A stretch of 64,000 nt of DNA from Candidatus Palauibacter poriticola (GTDB taxonomy: Bacteria; Gemmatimonadota; Gemmatimonadetes; Palauibacterales; Palauibacteraceae): the NCBI GenBank assembly GCA_012270965.1, contig JAAXHJ010000023.1, forward strand, positions 141,462 to 205,461, read 5' to 3'. Each line of letters opens with the position of its first letter. The stretch's first letter is position 1. Below the pieces are notes generated by a model. That model searched no databases. It saw only the letters and a program-made list of their open reading frames with translations, and was not told the DNA's origin. Position numbers and translations under genes: made by a program. This document shows positions 52,349 through 60,665 of the stretch, one piece after another.

Positions 52349-53005
52349 ATGAGCAATCAGTACGAGCTGCTGACGCTGTTCACCGATGGTGGGTTCATGA
52401 TGTACCCCCTTGTCCTCTGCTCGCTGATCGCGATCGGCGTTATGCTGGCCAAGGCGTGGACACTGACGATCGCCCACCGCGACTCGAAGAGGCTGCTCTA
52501 CGAGATCGAGGACCTCGGAGTGAGCGGCCGGCTCGGTGAAGCGATCACCACGGCGGAAGAGACGCGGGGGCCCGTGGCCGCGATCCTCCTCGCCGGTCTG
52601 CGCCGGCTCCGCGACCGGGGCAGCGACGCGCGCTCCGACGGGAAGGACATCCAGAAGGCGATCGCGACGACCGGCGTGATCGAACTTGACTTCCTCGAAC
52701 GCGGACTGACGGTCCTGGGTACGATCGCCAACGTCGCCCCCATGCTGGGTTTCCTCGGGACGGTGATCGGAATGATTCTCGCCTTCCAGGCCATCGAGAT
52801 CGCCGGACAGGTGGAGCCGGGACTCGTCGCCGGCGGCATCAAGGTGGCGCTCATCACGACCGCCACCGGCCTCTCGATCGCGATCCCCGTCAACATCGGC
52901 TACAATTTCTTCGTCACTCGCATCGACCGTCTCATCCTCGACATGGAGGAAGGGGCGCAGGAGGTGCTCGGGCTCATTTGGGACCTCGAGGACCGGAGCG
53001 CGTAG
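52349..53005 (+). CDS. exbB: ExbB/TolQ/MotA-type proton channel
   Basis: A 218-residue proton-channel protein of the ExbB/TolQ family, which powers TonB or Tol systems. Three membrane segments: FMMYPLVLCSLIAIGVMLA (about residues 17-35), VLGTIANVAPMLGFLGTVIGM (about 123-145) and IKVALITTATGLSIAIPVNIG (about 160-182), with the conserved LGFLGTV and ALxTTAxGL patterns. The ATG at 52349 is chosen by the domain start. First gene of exbB-exbD-exbD-tonB. Confidence 0.93.
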   Translation: MSNQYELLTLFTDGGFMMYPLVLCSLIAIGVMLAKAWTLTIAHRDSKRLLYEIEDLGVSGRLGEAITTAEETRGPVAAILLAGLRRLRDRGSDARSDGKDIQKAIATTGVIELDFLERGLTVLGTIANVAPMLGFLGTVIGMILAFQAIEIAGQVEPGLVAGGIKVALITTATGLSIAIPVNIGYNFFVTRIDRLILDMEEGAQEVLGLIWDLEDRSA

Positions 53006-53066
53006 CGGGCAAGCCGACGAACCCGGGGCTCACCCCCGTACCTCCAAACGGAGAAGGAAGTCCACG

Positions 53067-53489
53067 ATGGCGATCATGAAGCGCAAGCAGAAGGTGTCGG
53101 ACGAGATCCCGACCTCTTCGATGGCGGACATCGCGTTCCTCCTCCTCGTCTTCTTCCTCACGACGACGGTGTTCAACGAGGAACGGGGACTGCCGATCGT
53201 GCTTCCGGAGCAGGCCGAGGAGCAGGATGTGTCGGGGCGGAACCTGATCTTCTTCATCGTGCAGCCGGACGGCCGCGTCATCGTGCGCCGGGGCGAGAGC
53301 GAACAGGAACAGGTCGTGGCGCACACGCAGGTGGCGAACATCCTGCGCACCGAACTGGCCGGCAACGAGAATCTCATCGCCGCCATCCAGACCCACCCCG
53401 ACGCGGCCTACCGACACATGGTCAACGTGCTCGACGAAGTGAAGCTGGCGGGCGCCGAGCGAATCTCGCTACAGGAGATGGAGAACTAG
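53067..53489 (+). CDS. exbD: ExbD/TolR-type protein (first copy)
   Basis: A 140-residue protein with the ExbD signature IPTSSMADIAFLLLVFFLTTT near residues 14-34, including the essential membrane aspartate in MADIAFLLL, then a periplasmic domain. It follows exbB by 61 bases and is immediately followed by a second, divergent ExbD. Two ExbD genes in one operon are common in Bacteroidota and relatives. Confidence 0.92.
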   Translation: MAIMKRKQKVSDEIPTSSMADIAFLLLVFFLTTTVFNEERGLPIVLPEQAEEQDVSGRNLIFFIVQPDGRVIVRRGESEQEQVVAHTQVANILRTELAGNENLIAAIQTHPDAAYRHMVNVLDEVKLAGAERISLQEMEN

Positions 53490-53936
53490 ATGGCCATCAG
53501 GGACAGCGGCTTCAAGAAAAAGTCCGGGTCGGACGGGTCGATCCCCACGTCGTCCATGGCCGACATCGCGTTCCTACTTCTCATCTTCTTCATGGTGACG
53601 ACCGTCTTCCGGAAGGATCGGAACCGCCAGATCGAGTGGACGACCGCCGAAGCCACCGAGAAGATCGACGAGAAGCGGCAGAACATCCTCCATCTGTGGA
53701 TCCAGCGCGACGGTTCGGTGTGGATCAACGACGTGCTGACGCCGTTTGAGGACATCTCGGAAACCGTCCGGCCGATCTACGCGGAAAACCGTGAACTCGT
53801 GGTCGCGATTCGGGGGGACTCCGAGGTGCCTTATCAGCAGATCAATACGATAACGGAAGAACTGCAAGCGTCCGGCGCGGTCCGCGTCACCTTCGCCACA
53901 CGACTCGAGCAGCGCGCGATGCGGGCTCGGCGCTAG
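53490..53936 (+). CDS. ExbD/TolR-type protein (second copy)
   Basis: A 148-residue paralogue beginning one base after the first ExbD stop. It keeps IPTSSMADIAFLLLIFFMVTT with the membrane aspartate and differs in the periplasmic part (HLWIQRDGSVWINDVL). Heterotypic ExbD pairs may assemble with the same ExbB pentamer. Confidence 0.92.
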   Translation: MAIRDSGFKKKSGSDGSIPTSSMADIAFLLLIFFMVTTVFRKDRNRQIEWTTAEATEKIDEKRQNILHLWIQRDGSVWINDVLTPFEDISETVRPIYAENRELVVAIRGDSEVPYQQINTITEELQASGAVRVTFATRLEQRAMRARR

Positions 53937-53987
53937 TCCGCCAAACGTAGCAAACACGACGGGTTTCTGGAGACCGGGAGGGAAACG

Positions 53988-54647
53988 ATGGAAGAGACCG
54001 GAATTCGGCTCACCGCGAACGATCAGTTCAAGCGGGCGAGCACCAACTGGACGCAGATCGGCCTGATCGTCGCCGTCACGCTCCACTTCGGGCTGTTCGT
54101 CCTCGTACGCCCGTTCGAGGCGGCGGACCTCGGCGTGGTGGCCGACGAGATCGAAGCGGTGGCGTTGCCGCCGGAAGTGAAGATCCCGCCGCCGCCGGAA
54201 CAGATCGCCCGTCCGGCCACGCCGCGGGTCGCTTCGGTCGACATCTCCGAGGACATCACGATCGCGGAAACGACGTTCGAGTCGTTCACGACGGACAACG
54301 CCCTGCCCCCGCCTCCGGAGACCGGGAGTGCGGCGGACCGGCCGTCGTTCATCGTGTACGATACCCCTCCCGTGATGACGAATCCCGGGGAAATCCAGCA
54401 GATTCTGGAGCGGGAATACCCGCGCACGCTGAAGGACGCGGGGATCGGCGGACGCGTCGAACTCTGGCTCTACGTGACCGAGGCCGGGACCGTCGAAAAC
54501 TTCGAAGTGAAAACCTCCTCCGATAATCCCCTTCTCGACGAGGCTGCCGGGAGGGTCGTACAGCAGATGAAGTTCACGCCTGCCAAGAACCGCGACAAGG
54601 TCACGGCGGTCTGGGTCTCCCAGTGGGTGACGTTCCAAGTGATCTAG
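53988..54647 (+). CDS. tonB: TonB-family energy transducer
   Basis: A 219-residue protein with one N-terminal membrane helix (QIGLIVAVTLHFGLFVLV, about residues 23-40), a Pro-rich linker (LPPEVKIPPPPEQ) and a C-terminal TonB domain (YPRTLKDAGIGGRVELWLYVTEAGTV ... VQQMKFTPAKNRDK). It carries the proton-motive signal of the ExbB/ExbD complex to outer-membrane receptors; no receptor gene is adjacent. Last gene of the operon, followed by a palindrome copy and a terminator. Confidence 0.93.
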   Translation: MEETGIRLTANDQFKRASTNWTQIGLIVAVTLHFGLFVLVRPFEAADLGVVADEIEAVALPPEVKIPPPPEQIARPATPRVASVDISEDITIAETTFESFTTDNALPPPPETGSAADRPSFIVYDTPPVMTNPGEIQQILEREYPRTLKDAGIGGRVELWLYVTEAGTVENFEVKTSSDNPLLDEAAGRVVQQMKFTPAKNRDKVTAVWVSQWVTFQVI

Positions 54648-54649
54648 CA

Positions 54650-54711
54650 AGGCCGTGGCGAACCCCGCGTCAGCGCCGCTCGAACGCAGCGGGACTTTCG
54701 CAGGGGCCTGC
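54650..54711. repeat. Dispersed palindrome family, copy C
   Basis: Both arms are visible: GGCCGTGGCGAACCCCGC on the left and GCGGGACTTTCGC with GGGCCTGCC on the right, around GTCAGCGCCGCTCGAACGC. Starts three bases after the tonB stop. The loop sequence matches copies A and E. Confidence 0.7.
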
Positions 54712-54754
54712 CGACCATGGGCTGCTTGATCGGGCAGGTGTGAGGGCAGCGGCG

Positions 54755-54792
54755 AGCGCCCGGCGACGCAAGCGACGCCGGGCGCTTCTCTT
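54755..54792 (+). terminator. Intrinsic terminator of the exbB-tonB operon
   Basis: AGCGCCCGGCG (54755-54765) pairs perfectly with CGCCGGGCGCT (54776-54786) over a 10-base loop, followed by TCTCTT. It lies between palindrome copies C and D. Confidence 0.6.
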
Positions 54793-54864
54793 AACAGCCC
54801 GCGCCGAGACCCGGCGGGCGCTTCACGCTCGCGGCGCTGACGCCGGGTCTCGCCACGGGCTGTT
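54793..54864. repeat. Dispersed palindrome family, best-preserved copy (D)
   Basis: A 72-base nearly perfect palindrome: AACAGCCCG pairs with CGGGCTGTT at the ends, and CGAGACCCGGCG with CGCCGGGTCTCG inside, around a partly paired centre (GGCGCTTCACGCTCGCGGCGCTGACG, split here). It serves as the reference copy. Reverse-complemented, its left half aligns with copy C, showing that the two are in opposite orientation. Confidence 0.75.
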
Positions 54865-54904
54865 GCGCGGTTCGCCCGTCGCCGCCGGAAGCGCGGCGGA
54901 TCGC

Positions 54905-54933
54905 TCGCATCGCCGCCAGCCGGCCCGTAGACT
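54905..54933 (+). promoter_or_regulatory. Predicted promoter of yggS (leaderless)
   Basis: TAGACT (54928-54933) equals the -10 at 52288. The -35 at 17 bases holds TCGCAT, a weak match. The first transcribed base would be about 54940, next to the GTG start at 54941. Confidence 0.4.
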
Positions 54934-54940
54934 GTGCCGC

Positions 54941-55639
54941 GTGACGAAAGATGAGGTCGAGGCCCGGCTGGCCAAGGTGACGGAGCGCATCGAGGCGGCG
55001 GCGAGGCGGGCTGGACGGCGCGCGAGCGATGTCGAGATCCTGCCCGTGACGAAGGGACATTCCGCCCGGGGAATCGAGATCGTGAAGGCTCTGGGCGTGG
55101 GCCGGATTGGCGAAAACCGGGTGCCGGAGGCCGAGGCCAAGCGGTCGGAGCTGGGCCCGACGCCCGGTGTCGCGTGGCACCTGATCGGCCGGCTGCAGCG
55201 CAACAAGGCGCGCCGTGCGGTCCGGCTGTTCGATGTCGTGGAGTCGGTGGACAGCGTGCGGCTCGCGGGCACGCTGAGCCGGATCATCGGGGAGGAGGGG
55301 CGCGAACCGGTCGAGGTGCTCGTGCAGGTAAACACGTCGGGAGAGGCCGCGAAGGCCGGCTTGGGCCCCGACGTCGCGCTCGACGCCGTGGCCGAGATCT
55401 GCGAGCTGCCCGGCCTGCGCGTGGGCGGACTGATGACGATGGCGCCCTTTACGCTGGACGAAGCCGTGGTCCGGCCCGCGTTCCGCGGCGCGGCGCGGCT
55501 GCTGGAGCGCTGCCGGGAGGAGATCCGGGGCTTCGGGGGCCGGGCGCTCTCGATGGGGATGAGCAACGACTTCGAGATCGCGATCGAGGAGGGGAGCACG
55601 CGCGTGCGGCTGGGCACCGTGCTACTGGGGGAGAGATGA
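54941..55639 (+). CDS. yggS: PLP homeostasis protein YggS/PLPBP
   Basis: A 232-residue barrel protein binding pyridoxal phosphate. The PLP lysine is K38 in ILPVTKGHS; GENRVPEAEAKRSELG, WHLIGRLQRNKARRAV, VLVQVNTSGEAAKAG, GLMTMAPFT and SMGMSNDFEIAIEEGSTRVRLG are all characteristic. Start is a GTG at 54941 that lies at the predicted transcription start. Its stop overlaps the divIVA ATG (ATGA). yggS and divIVA are joined in many bacteria. Confidence 0.94.
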   Translation: MTKDEVEARLAKVTERIEAAARRAGRRASDVEILPVTKGHSARGIEIVKALGVGRIGENRVPEAEAKRSELGPTPGVAWHLIGRLQRNKARRAVRLFDVVESVDSVRLAGTLSRIIGEEGREPVEVLVQVNTSGEAAKAGLGPDVALDAVAEICELPGLRVGGLMTMAPFTLDEAVVRPAFRGAARLLERCREEIRGFGGRALSMGMSNDFEIAIEEGSTRVRLGTVLLGER

Positions 55640-56325
55640 TCGACCTGACGCCGCTCGACATCCGCAAGAAGAGGGACGATTTCAGGCGTTCCGTGCGCGG
55701 CTACGACGCACAGCAGGTCGATGCGTTTCTCGCGGTCGTGGCGGATTGTCTCGAACGCTATGTGCGCGAGCACGTCGTGCTCAGCGACCGGATCGAGCAG
55801 CAGAAGCACCAGTTGGAGAGCTACAAGGCCCGCGAGCGGGCCCTCAACGAAGCGCTTCTGGCCGCGCAGGAGTTGCGCGAGGAGGCCCGCCTGCAGTCCG
55901 AGCGCGATACGGCCGTGCGCCTCCGCGAGGCCGAAGTCCGCGCGGGCGCCGTTCTCGCCGACGCGGAGCGAGCCGTTCGCCTCTGCCACGACAAGGTCGA
56001 AGACCTGAAGGCGACCCGGGGCCGCTTCCTCGCCTCGCTGCGGAAACTCTTCGGGCGCTTTGACGAATACCTCGACTTCGAGGAGGAGCGGTTCGGGGAG
56101 GGATCGAGCGATCTCGATCGGTTCATCGAGCGGCTGCGGGGGACGGGCGGAGGGTCCGATCATGCCGAGCCGCCCCGGGACGGGGCTCCCGATCCGGATC
56201 CGGGCCGGGATGGAACCCGCGAGGCTGCCGCCGCCGAGGCCACGGCTCCGCCACCCAATGCCGAGCCCCCGCCTCCATCGATTAGCCGGGTCGACGTCGG
56301 CGGTTCGGGCGCCGCGTCGACCTGA
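55636..56325 (+). CDS. divIVA: DivIVA-domain protein
   Basis: A 229-residue membrane-curvature or division-site protein. The N-terminal DivIVA motif is LTPLDIRKKRDDFRRSVRGYDAQQVDAFL (split: LTPLDIRKKRDDF, then VRGYDAQQVDAFL), followed by a long coiled coil (about residues 45-150) and an acidic Pro-rich tail. In other bacteria DivIVA marks poles or septa. It overlaps yggS by four bases and precedes ileS. The usual sepF-ylmG genes are not present between. Confidence 0.88.
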   Translation: MIDLTPLDIRKKRDDFRRSVRGYDAQQVDAFLAVVADCLERYVREHVVLSDRIEQQKHQLESYKARERALNEALLAAQELREEARLQSERDTAVRLREAEVRAGAVLADAERAVRLCHDKVEDLKATRGRFLASLRKLFGRFDEYLDFEEERFGEGSSDLDRFIERLRGTGGGSDHAEPPRDGAPDPDPGRDGTREAAAAEATAPPPNAEPPPPSISRVDVGGSGAAST

Positions 56326-56411
56326 CCGCGGCGCCCGGCTGCGCACGCCCGCCGTTCCGACGACGGCGTCGGCCATCCGGGAATCACCAGATCACCAGAC
56401 GGAGTACCTCC

Positions 56412-59400
56412 ATGGCCTACCGGCCAATACCGGAGTCCGTACGCGGGCTCGAAACGGAAGTCCTCGGACGCTGGGAGGAAGAGAAGACCTTCGAGCGCAG
56501 CCTCGCGGCCCGGGCGGATGCGCCGGACTTCGTCTTCTACGAGGGGCCCCCGACCGCGAACGCCGCGCCCGGCGTCCATCACATCCTCGCCCGCACGATC
56601 AAGGACGCGGTGGCGCGGTACCGCACCATGTCCGGTCGCCACGTACCGCGGAAGGCGGGTTGGGATACGCACGGGCTGCCGGTGGAACTCGAAGTCGAGC
56701 GTTCGCTCGGCATCTCCGGCAAGCCGGACATCGAGCGTTACGGGATCCGAGAGTTCAACAACACGTGCCGGGACAACGTGTTCCGCTACCAGGACGCTTG
56801 GGAGCGGCTGTCCCGGGACATCGGCTACTGGCTGGACTACGGCGAACCGTACGTCACGTACTCGCGTGAGTTCATCGAGTCGGGCTGGTGGGCGCTCTCG
56901 GAGATCGAGAAGCGGGGCCTGCTGTACCGGGGATACCGCGTCATCCCGACATGCCCGCGCTGCGGCACCGGCCTCTCGAGCCACGAGGTGGCCCAGGGTT
57001 ACCGAGACGTCACCGAGCCCACCGTCACCATCAAGTTTCACCTCGTCGACGACCCGGACGGCGCACGGATCCTGAGCTGGACGACGACCCCGTGGACGCT
57101 TCCCGGCAACCTCGGCCTCGCGGTGGGGCCCGGCATCCCCTATGCCCGCGTCCGCGTCCTGCCCGAGGACGCGGACGGCGGCACGCCCCCCCCCCTCGCG
57201 CACGACGGGCCCGGCGGGGCTTCGCCCGGGGAAGTGCTCATCCTGGCCCGCGACCGAATCTCCGAGGTGCTGCGGCACCCCTATGAGATCGTCGGGGAAA
57301 TGCGTGCGGACGAACTCGCGGGACGGAGCTACCGCCCCCTCTTCCCGGGAGCCGTGGACGGCGCCGGCTCCGACGCGGCGTGGACGGTGCTCGAGGCGGA
57401 CTTCGTCACGGTCGACGAAGGGACGGGCGTCGTCCATACGGCGGTGATGTACGGAGAGGACGACTTTCGGCTGGGGGAGGCCGCGGGGCTGCCGATGCAG
57501 CACACGGTTGGCGAGGATGGGCGGTTTCTCGACACCGTGCCGGGCGGAATCGCCGGGATGCATGTGAAGGATCGAGAGACGGAGCGCGCGCTCCGCGACT
57601 GGGCCGTCGCGCACGACCAGCTGTACATGCGCGAGATGTACGAACACAGCTATCCGCACTGTTGGCGCTGCGACAGCGCGCTCCTCTACATGGCGCGCGA
57701 TTCCTGGTACATCCGGACGACCGCCGTGAAGTCTCGCCTGCTCGAGCACAACGCGTCCATCGACTGGCATCCGCCCGAGACGGGATCAGGCCGCATGGGC
57801 GAGTGGCTGCAGAACAACGTCGACTGGGCGCTCTCGCGCGAGCGGTACTGGGGAACCCCCCTCCCCATCTGGTTCTGCTCCGAGGACGATGGACACCGGG
57901 AGGTGCTCGGCTCCTTCGCGGAGCTGGGGCGCCGCGTCGGCGGCCTCCCCGAGGACTTCGATCCCCATCGGCCGGGGATCGACGGGTACGAGTGGAGCTG
58001 CGGCGTCGACGGGTGCGGCGGGACGATGCGGCGCGTGCCGGAAGTCGCCGACGCGTGGTTCGACTCCGGCTCGATGCCCTACGCCCAGTGGCACTATCCG
58101 TTCGAGAACCGGGACCGGTTCGAGCGCTACTTCCCGGCCGACTACATCGCCGAAGGGGTCGACCAGACGCGCGGCTGGTTCTACTCGCTCCTCGCACTGT
58201 CCACGATCCTCTTCGACCGGGCACCGTTCCGGGCCGTCATCGTCAACGACCAAGTACTCGACGCGAAGGGGCGGAAGATGTCGAAGTCGCGGGGCAACGC
58301 GGTGGACCCGCGCCACGCGCTCGACACCTACGGGGCCGATGTCACGCGCTTCTACTTCCTCTCGGGGTCCAACCCCTGGGTGCCGAAGCGGTGGGATCGG
58401 TCGGCGCTGCGCGAAACCGACCGCAAGCTGTTCGCCACGCTCCGTCACACGTATCGCTTCTTCGCCCTCTACGCGAACGAGGAGGGATGGTCTCACGCCG
58501 CCTCCACGGCGGCCCCGGTGTCCGGCCGAAGCGACCTCGACCGCTGGGTGCTCGCACGCCTCGACCGGGTCGTGCGGGTCGTGGGAGAAGCGCTCGACTC
58601 GTTCGATCTCACGGCCGGCGCGCGCGCCATCCAGGAGTTCGTGCTCGATGACGTGTCGAACTGGTACGTGCGCCGCAGCCGCGACCGCTTCTGGGCGACG
58701 CGGCCCGGGGCGGTGGCCGCGAGCGCCGATGCCTTCGCGACGCTGCACGAGTGTCTCGCCACGACCGCTCGGCTGCTCGCCCCGTACGCTCCCTTCATGT
58801 CCGATTGGCTGTATCGGGCGCTCACGGACGAAGCGTCCGTCCACCTAGCGGACTATCCGGCGCCGGAGGGGCATTCTGAGCCCGAACTCGAACAGGCGAT
58901 GGACGATGTTCGACGCTTGGTGGCGCTGGGCCGCGCCGCGCGGGAAAAGGCGGGGGTCCGGATTCGGCAGCCGCTGCGCGCGCTGCACGCGGTTCTGCCG
59001 GAAGGGCGGGCGCTGGCGGACTCCATGGTGGCCCTGGCGATGGAGGAACTCAACGTAAAACAGGTTGTGTCGCTGGGTGACAGCGAAGATCTTACCCGGT
59101 TGTACGCGAAGCCGCGCTTCGGGGTGCTGGGTCCGAAACACGGCGCGCGTACGCCGGCGGTCGCGGCCCGGATCGCGAATCTGAACGCGGCTGACCTGAG
59201 AGGGCTCAGAGATGGGGAGCCGCTCGACATCGAGATCGGGGGCGAACGGGTTCGGGTGAAGCCCGAAGACCTCGTGATTCGGGAGGAGACGCTCACCGAT
59301 CTCGCCGTGGCGACGGGAGGCGGTTACCTCGCGGCCGTGGACACCGAACTCGATGATGCCCTGCGCGCGGAAGGTTACGCGCGGGAGATCGTGAATCGCG

Positions 59401-59639
59401 TCCAGCGGCTGCGGCGCGATGCGGGACTGGAGGTGGCCGACCGCATCCGCCTCGGCGTGGCGGGTCCGGAGGATCTGGAGCGGGCCGTGTCGACACATGC
59501 GGACTACATTGCCGGCGAGACGCTGGCCGTGGAGGTGCGAACCGGGTCGGCCGCGCGAAGAGGCCCGAATACGTCTGTGGTGAAGATCGACGATGTCGAG
59601 GTCCGGATCGGAATCGGCGGCGTCGGCGAACGCGCCTGA
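56412..59639 (+). CDS. ileS: Isoleucyl-tRNA synthetase, type 2 (IleS2-like)
   Basis: Charges tRNA-Ile. 1075 residues. The HIGH region is GPPTANAAPGVHH (residues 45-57), KMSKS lies near 623 in KGRKMSKSRGN, and the editing domain is inserted between (DEGTGVVHTAVMYGEDD). The HIGH variant, the WDTHGLPVE segment and the C-terminal layout resemble the eukaryote-like type-2 enzymes, which are usually insensitive to mupirocin; that resistance is inferred from the family. The ATG at 56412 has GGAG upstream. The 86-base leader carries a direct repeat of ATCACCAG but no T-box elements. Followed by traR/dksA, lspA and rluD. Confidence 0.95.
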   Translation: MAYRPIPESVRGLETEVLGRWEEEKTFERSLAARADAPDFVFYEGPPTANAAPGVHHILARTIKDAVARYRTMSGRHVPRKAGWDTHGLPVELEVERSLGISGKPDIERYGIREFNNTCRDNVFRYQDAWERLSRDIGYWLDYGEPYVTYSREFIESGWWALSEIEKRGLLYRGYRVIPTCPRCGTGLSSHEVAQGYRDVTEPTVTIKFHLVDDPDGARILSWTTTPWTLPGNLGLAVGPGIPYARVRVLPEDADGGTPPPLAHDGPGGASPGEVLILARDRISEVLRHPYEIVGEMRADELAGRSYRPLFPGAVDGAGSDAAWTVLEADFVTVDEGTGVVHTAVMYGEDDFRLGEAAGLPMQHTVGEDGRFLDTVPGGIAGMHVKDRETERALRDWAVAHDQLYMREMYEHSYPHCWRCDSALLYMARDSWYIRTTAVKSRLLEHNASIDWHPPETGSGRMGEWLQNNVDWALSRERYWGTPLPIWFCSEDDGHREVLGSFAELGRRVGGLPEDFDPHRPGIDGYEWSCGVDGCGGTMRRVPEVADAWFDSGSMPYAQWHYPFENRDRFERYFPADYIAEGVDQTRGWFYSLLALSTILFDRAPFRAVIVNDQVLDAKGRKMSKSRGNAVDPRHALDTYGADVTRFYFLSGSNPWVPKRWDRSALRETDRKLFATLRHTYRFFALYANEEGWSHAASTAAPVSGRSDLDRWVLARLDRVVRVVGEALDSFDLTAGARAIQEFVLDDVSNWYVRRSRDRFWATRPGAVAASADAFATLHECLATTARLLAPYAPFMSDWLYRALTDEASVHLADYPAPEGHSEPELEQAMDDVRRLVALGRAAREKAGVRIRQPLRALHAVLPEGRALADSMVALAMEELNVKQVVSLGDSEDLTRLYAKPRFGVLGPKHGARTPAVAARIANLNAADLRGLRDGEPLDIEIGGERVRVKPEDLVIREETLTDLAVATGGGYLAAVDTELDDALRAEGYAREIVNRVQRLRRDAGLEVADRIRLGVAGPEDLERAVSTHADYIAGETLAVEVRTGSAARRGPNTSVVKIDDVEVRIGIGGVGERA

Positions 59640-59644
59640 GAAGG

Positions 59645-60022
59645 ATGAACGCGGAACAACGAAAACACATCGAGAAAAGGTTGCTGGAGGCCCGGGCGCG
59701 CGCGACGCGGGAACTCGGGCAGTACGACGAATCGTTCACGAGTTCCCTCCAGGGGGCGGACAGCGACCTGGCCGCCTACAGCTTCCATATGGCGGACCAG
59801 GGGACGGACGCCATGGAGCGCGAGAAGGCGTTTCTGTTCGCAAGCAAGGAAGGTCGTTTGCTCTACCACATCGACGAGGCGCTGAGGCGGCTCTATCGGA
59901 ACCCGGAGCAATTCGGACGGTGTGAGCACTGCGGCGACGAGGTCAGCTTCGAGCGGCTCGACGCCCTCCCGCACGCGCGGCTCTGCATCCGCTGCAAGGA
60001 AAAGGAAGAGACCGGTGCCTGA
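59645..60022 (+). CDS. TraR/DksA-type zinc-finger protein
   Basis: A 125-residue DksA/TraR-family protein. A coiled N-terminal part (EQRKHIEKRLLEARARATREL) precedes a zinc finger C93, C96, C114, C117 (CEHCG ... CIRCK). RNA polymerase secondary-channel regulators of this family modulate ribosomal and stress promoters, often with ppGpp. Full DksA usually has two Asp at the coiled-coil tip; here DSDLAAY is the closest (about residues 39-45). It lies five bases after ileS. Confidence 0.85.
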   Translation: MNAEQRKHIEKRLLEARARATRELGQYDESFTSSLQGADSDLAAYSFHMADQGTDAMEREKAFLFASKEGRLLYHIDEALRRLYRNPEQFGRCEHCGDEVSFERLDALPHARLCIRCKEKEETGA

Positions 60023-60665
60023 AGCTTCCGGAGGGGTGGACGGCGCCACCCGCGAACACGGGTCGCCCGCCCTGCCGGGCAGCGGCGACCTCGCCGTCCG
60101 CCTCTGGTTGACGCTCGTGCCGATCATCGTCATCCTCGCCTTGGACATCGTCACCAAGGCTTGGGTCATGAACACGTTCGAGCTGTACGAGCGGACTCCG
60201 GTGATCGGCGACTTCCTTCGCTTCACCTACACGCACAACCGCGGCGCCGCCTTCGGGCTCAACATCGGCGAACACTCGCGGATTTTCTTTCTGATCCTCT
60301 CCTTGGTCGCGCTCGGCGTGCTCGGCGTCCTCTACCGCGGCACACCGTCCTCCGATCGACTGCGCATCCTCGCCATCTCGCTCGTCTCCGCCGGCGCGCT
60401 CGGCAACATCTGGGATCGCATCCGGCTGGAGGCGGGGGTCGTGGACTTCCTCGACTTCGGCATCGGCACGCACCGCTTTCCCATCTTCAACATCGCGGAT
60501 TCCGCCGTGACGGTCGGCGCGGTGCTGTTGCTGATCTCGTTCTGGCTCGAGGGCCGGCGCGAGCGGGAGATCGCGGCTGCGGCGGCGGAGGCGGCCGGGG
60601 CGGCGGAGGCGGCTGCGTCGTCGGAGGCGGCCGCGGCGGCGGAGGCGGGCCCCCGAGTGAGGTGA
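60015..60665 (+). CDS. lspA: Lipoprotein signal peptidase with Ala/Glu-rich tail
   Basis: Removes the signal peptide of prolipoproteins after lipid attachment. The two catalytic aspartates are D134 (GNIWDRIR) and D162 (NIADSAVT); four membrane helices and FTYTHNRGAAFG are in place. The final 35 residues (AAAAAEAAGAAEAAASSEAA and similar) are a low-complexity tail coded by GCGGCGGAGGCG-type repeats, unknown in the family. GTG start at 60015 overlapping the previous stop; GGAAGAG precedes. Length 216 including the tail. Confidence 0.92.
   Translation: MPEASGGVDGATREHGSPALPGSGDLAVRLWLTLVPIIVILALDIVTKAWVMNTFELYERTPVIGDFLRFTYTHNRGAAFGLNIGEHSRIFFLILSLVALGVLGVLYRGTPSSDRLRILAISLVSAGALGNIWDRIRLEAGVVDFLDFGIGTHRFPIFNIADSAVTVGAVLLLISFWLEGRREREIAAAAAEAAGAAEAAASSEAAAAAEAGPRVR

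Noticed and set aside
56326-56411. Possible T-box leader before ileS
   Set aside because: The gap of 86 bases contains no T-box sequence, no specifier loop and no terminator; only a short direct repeat.
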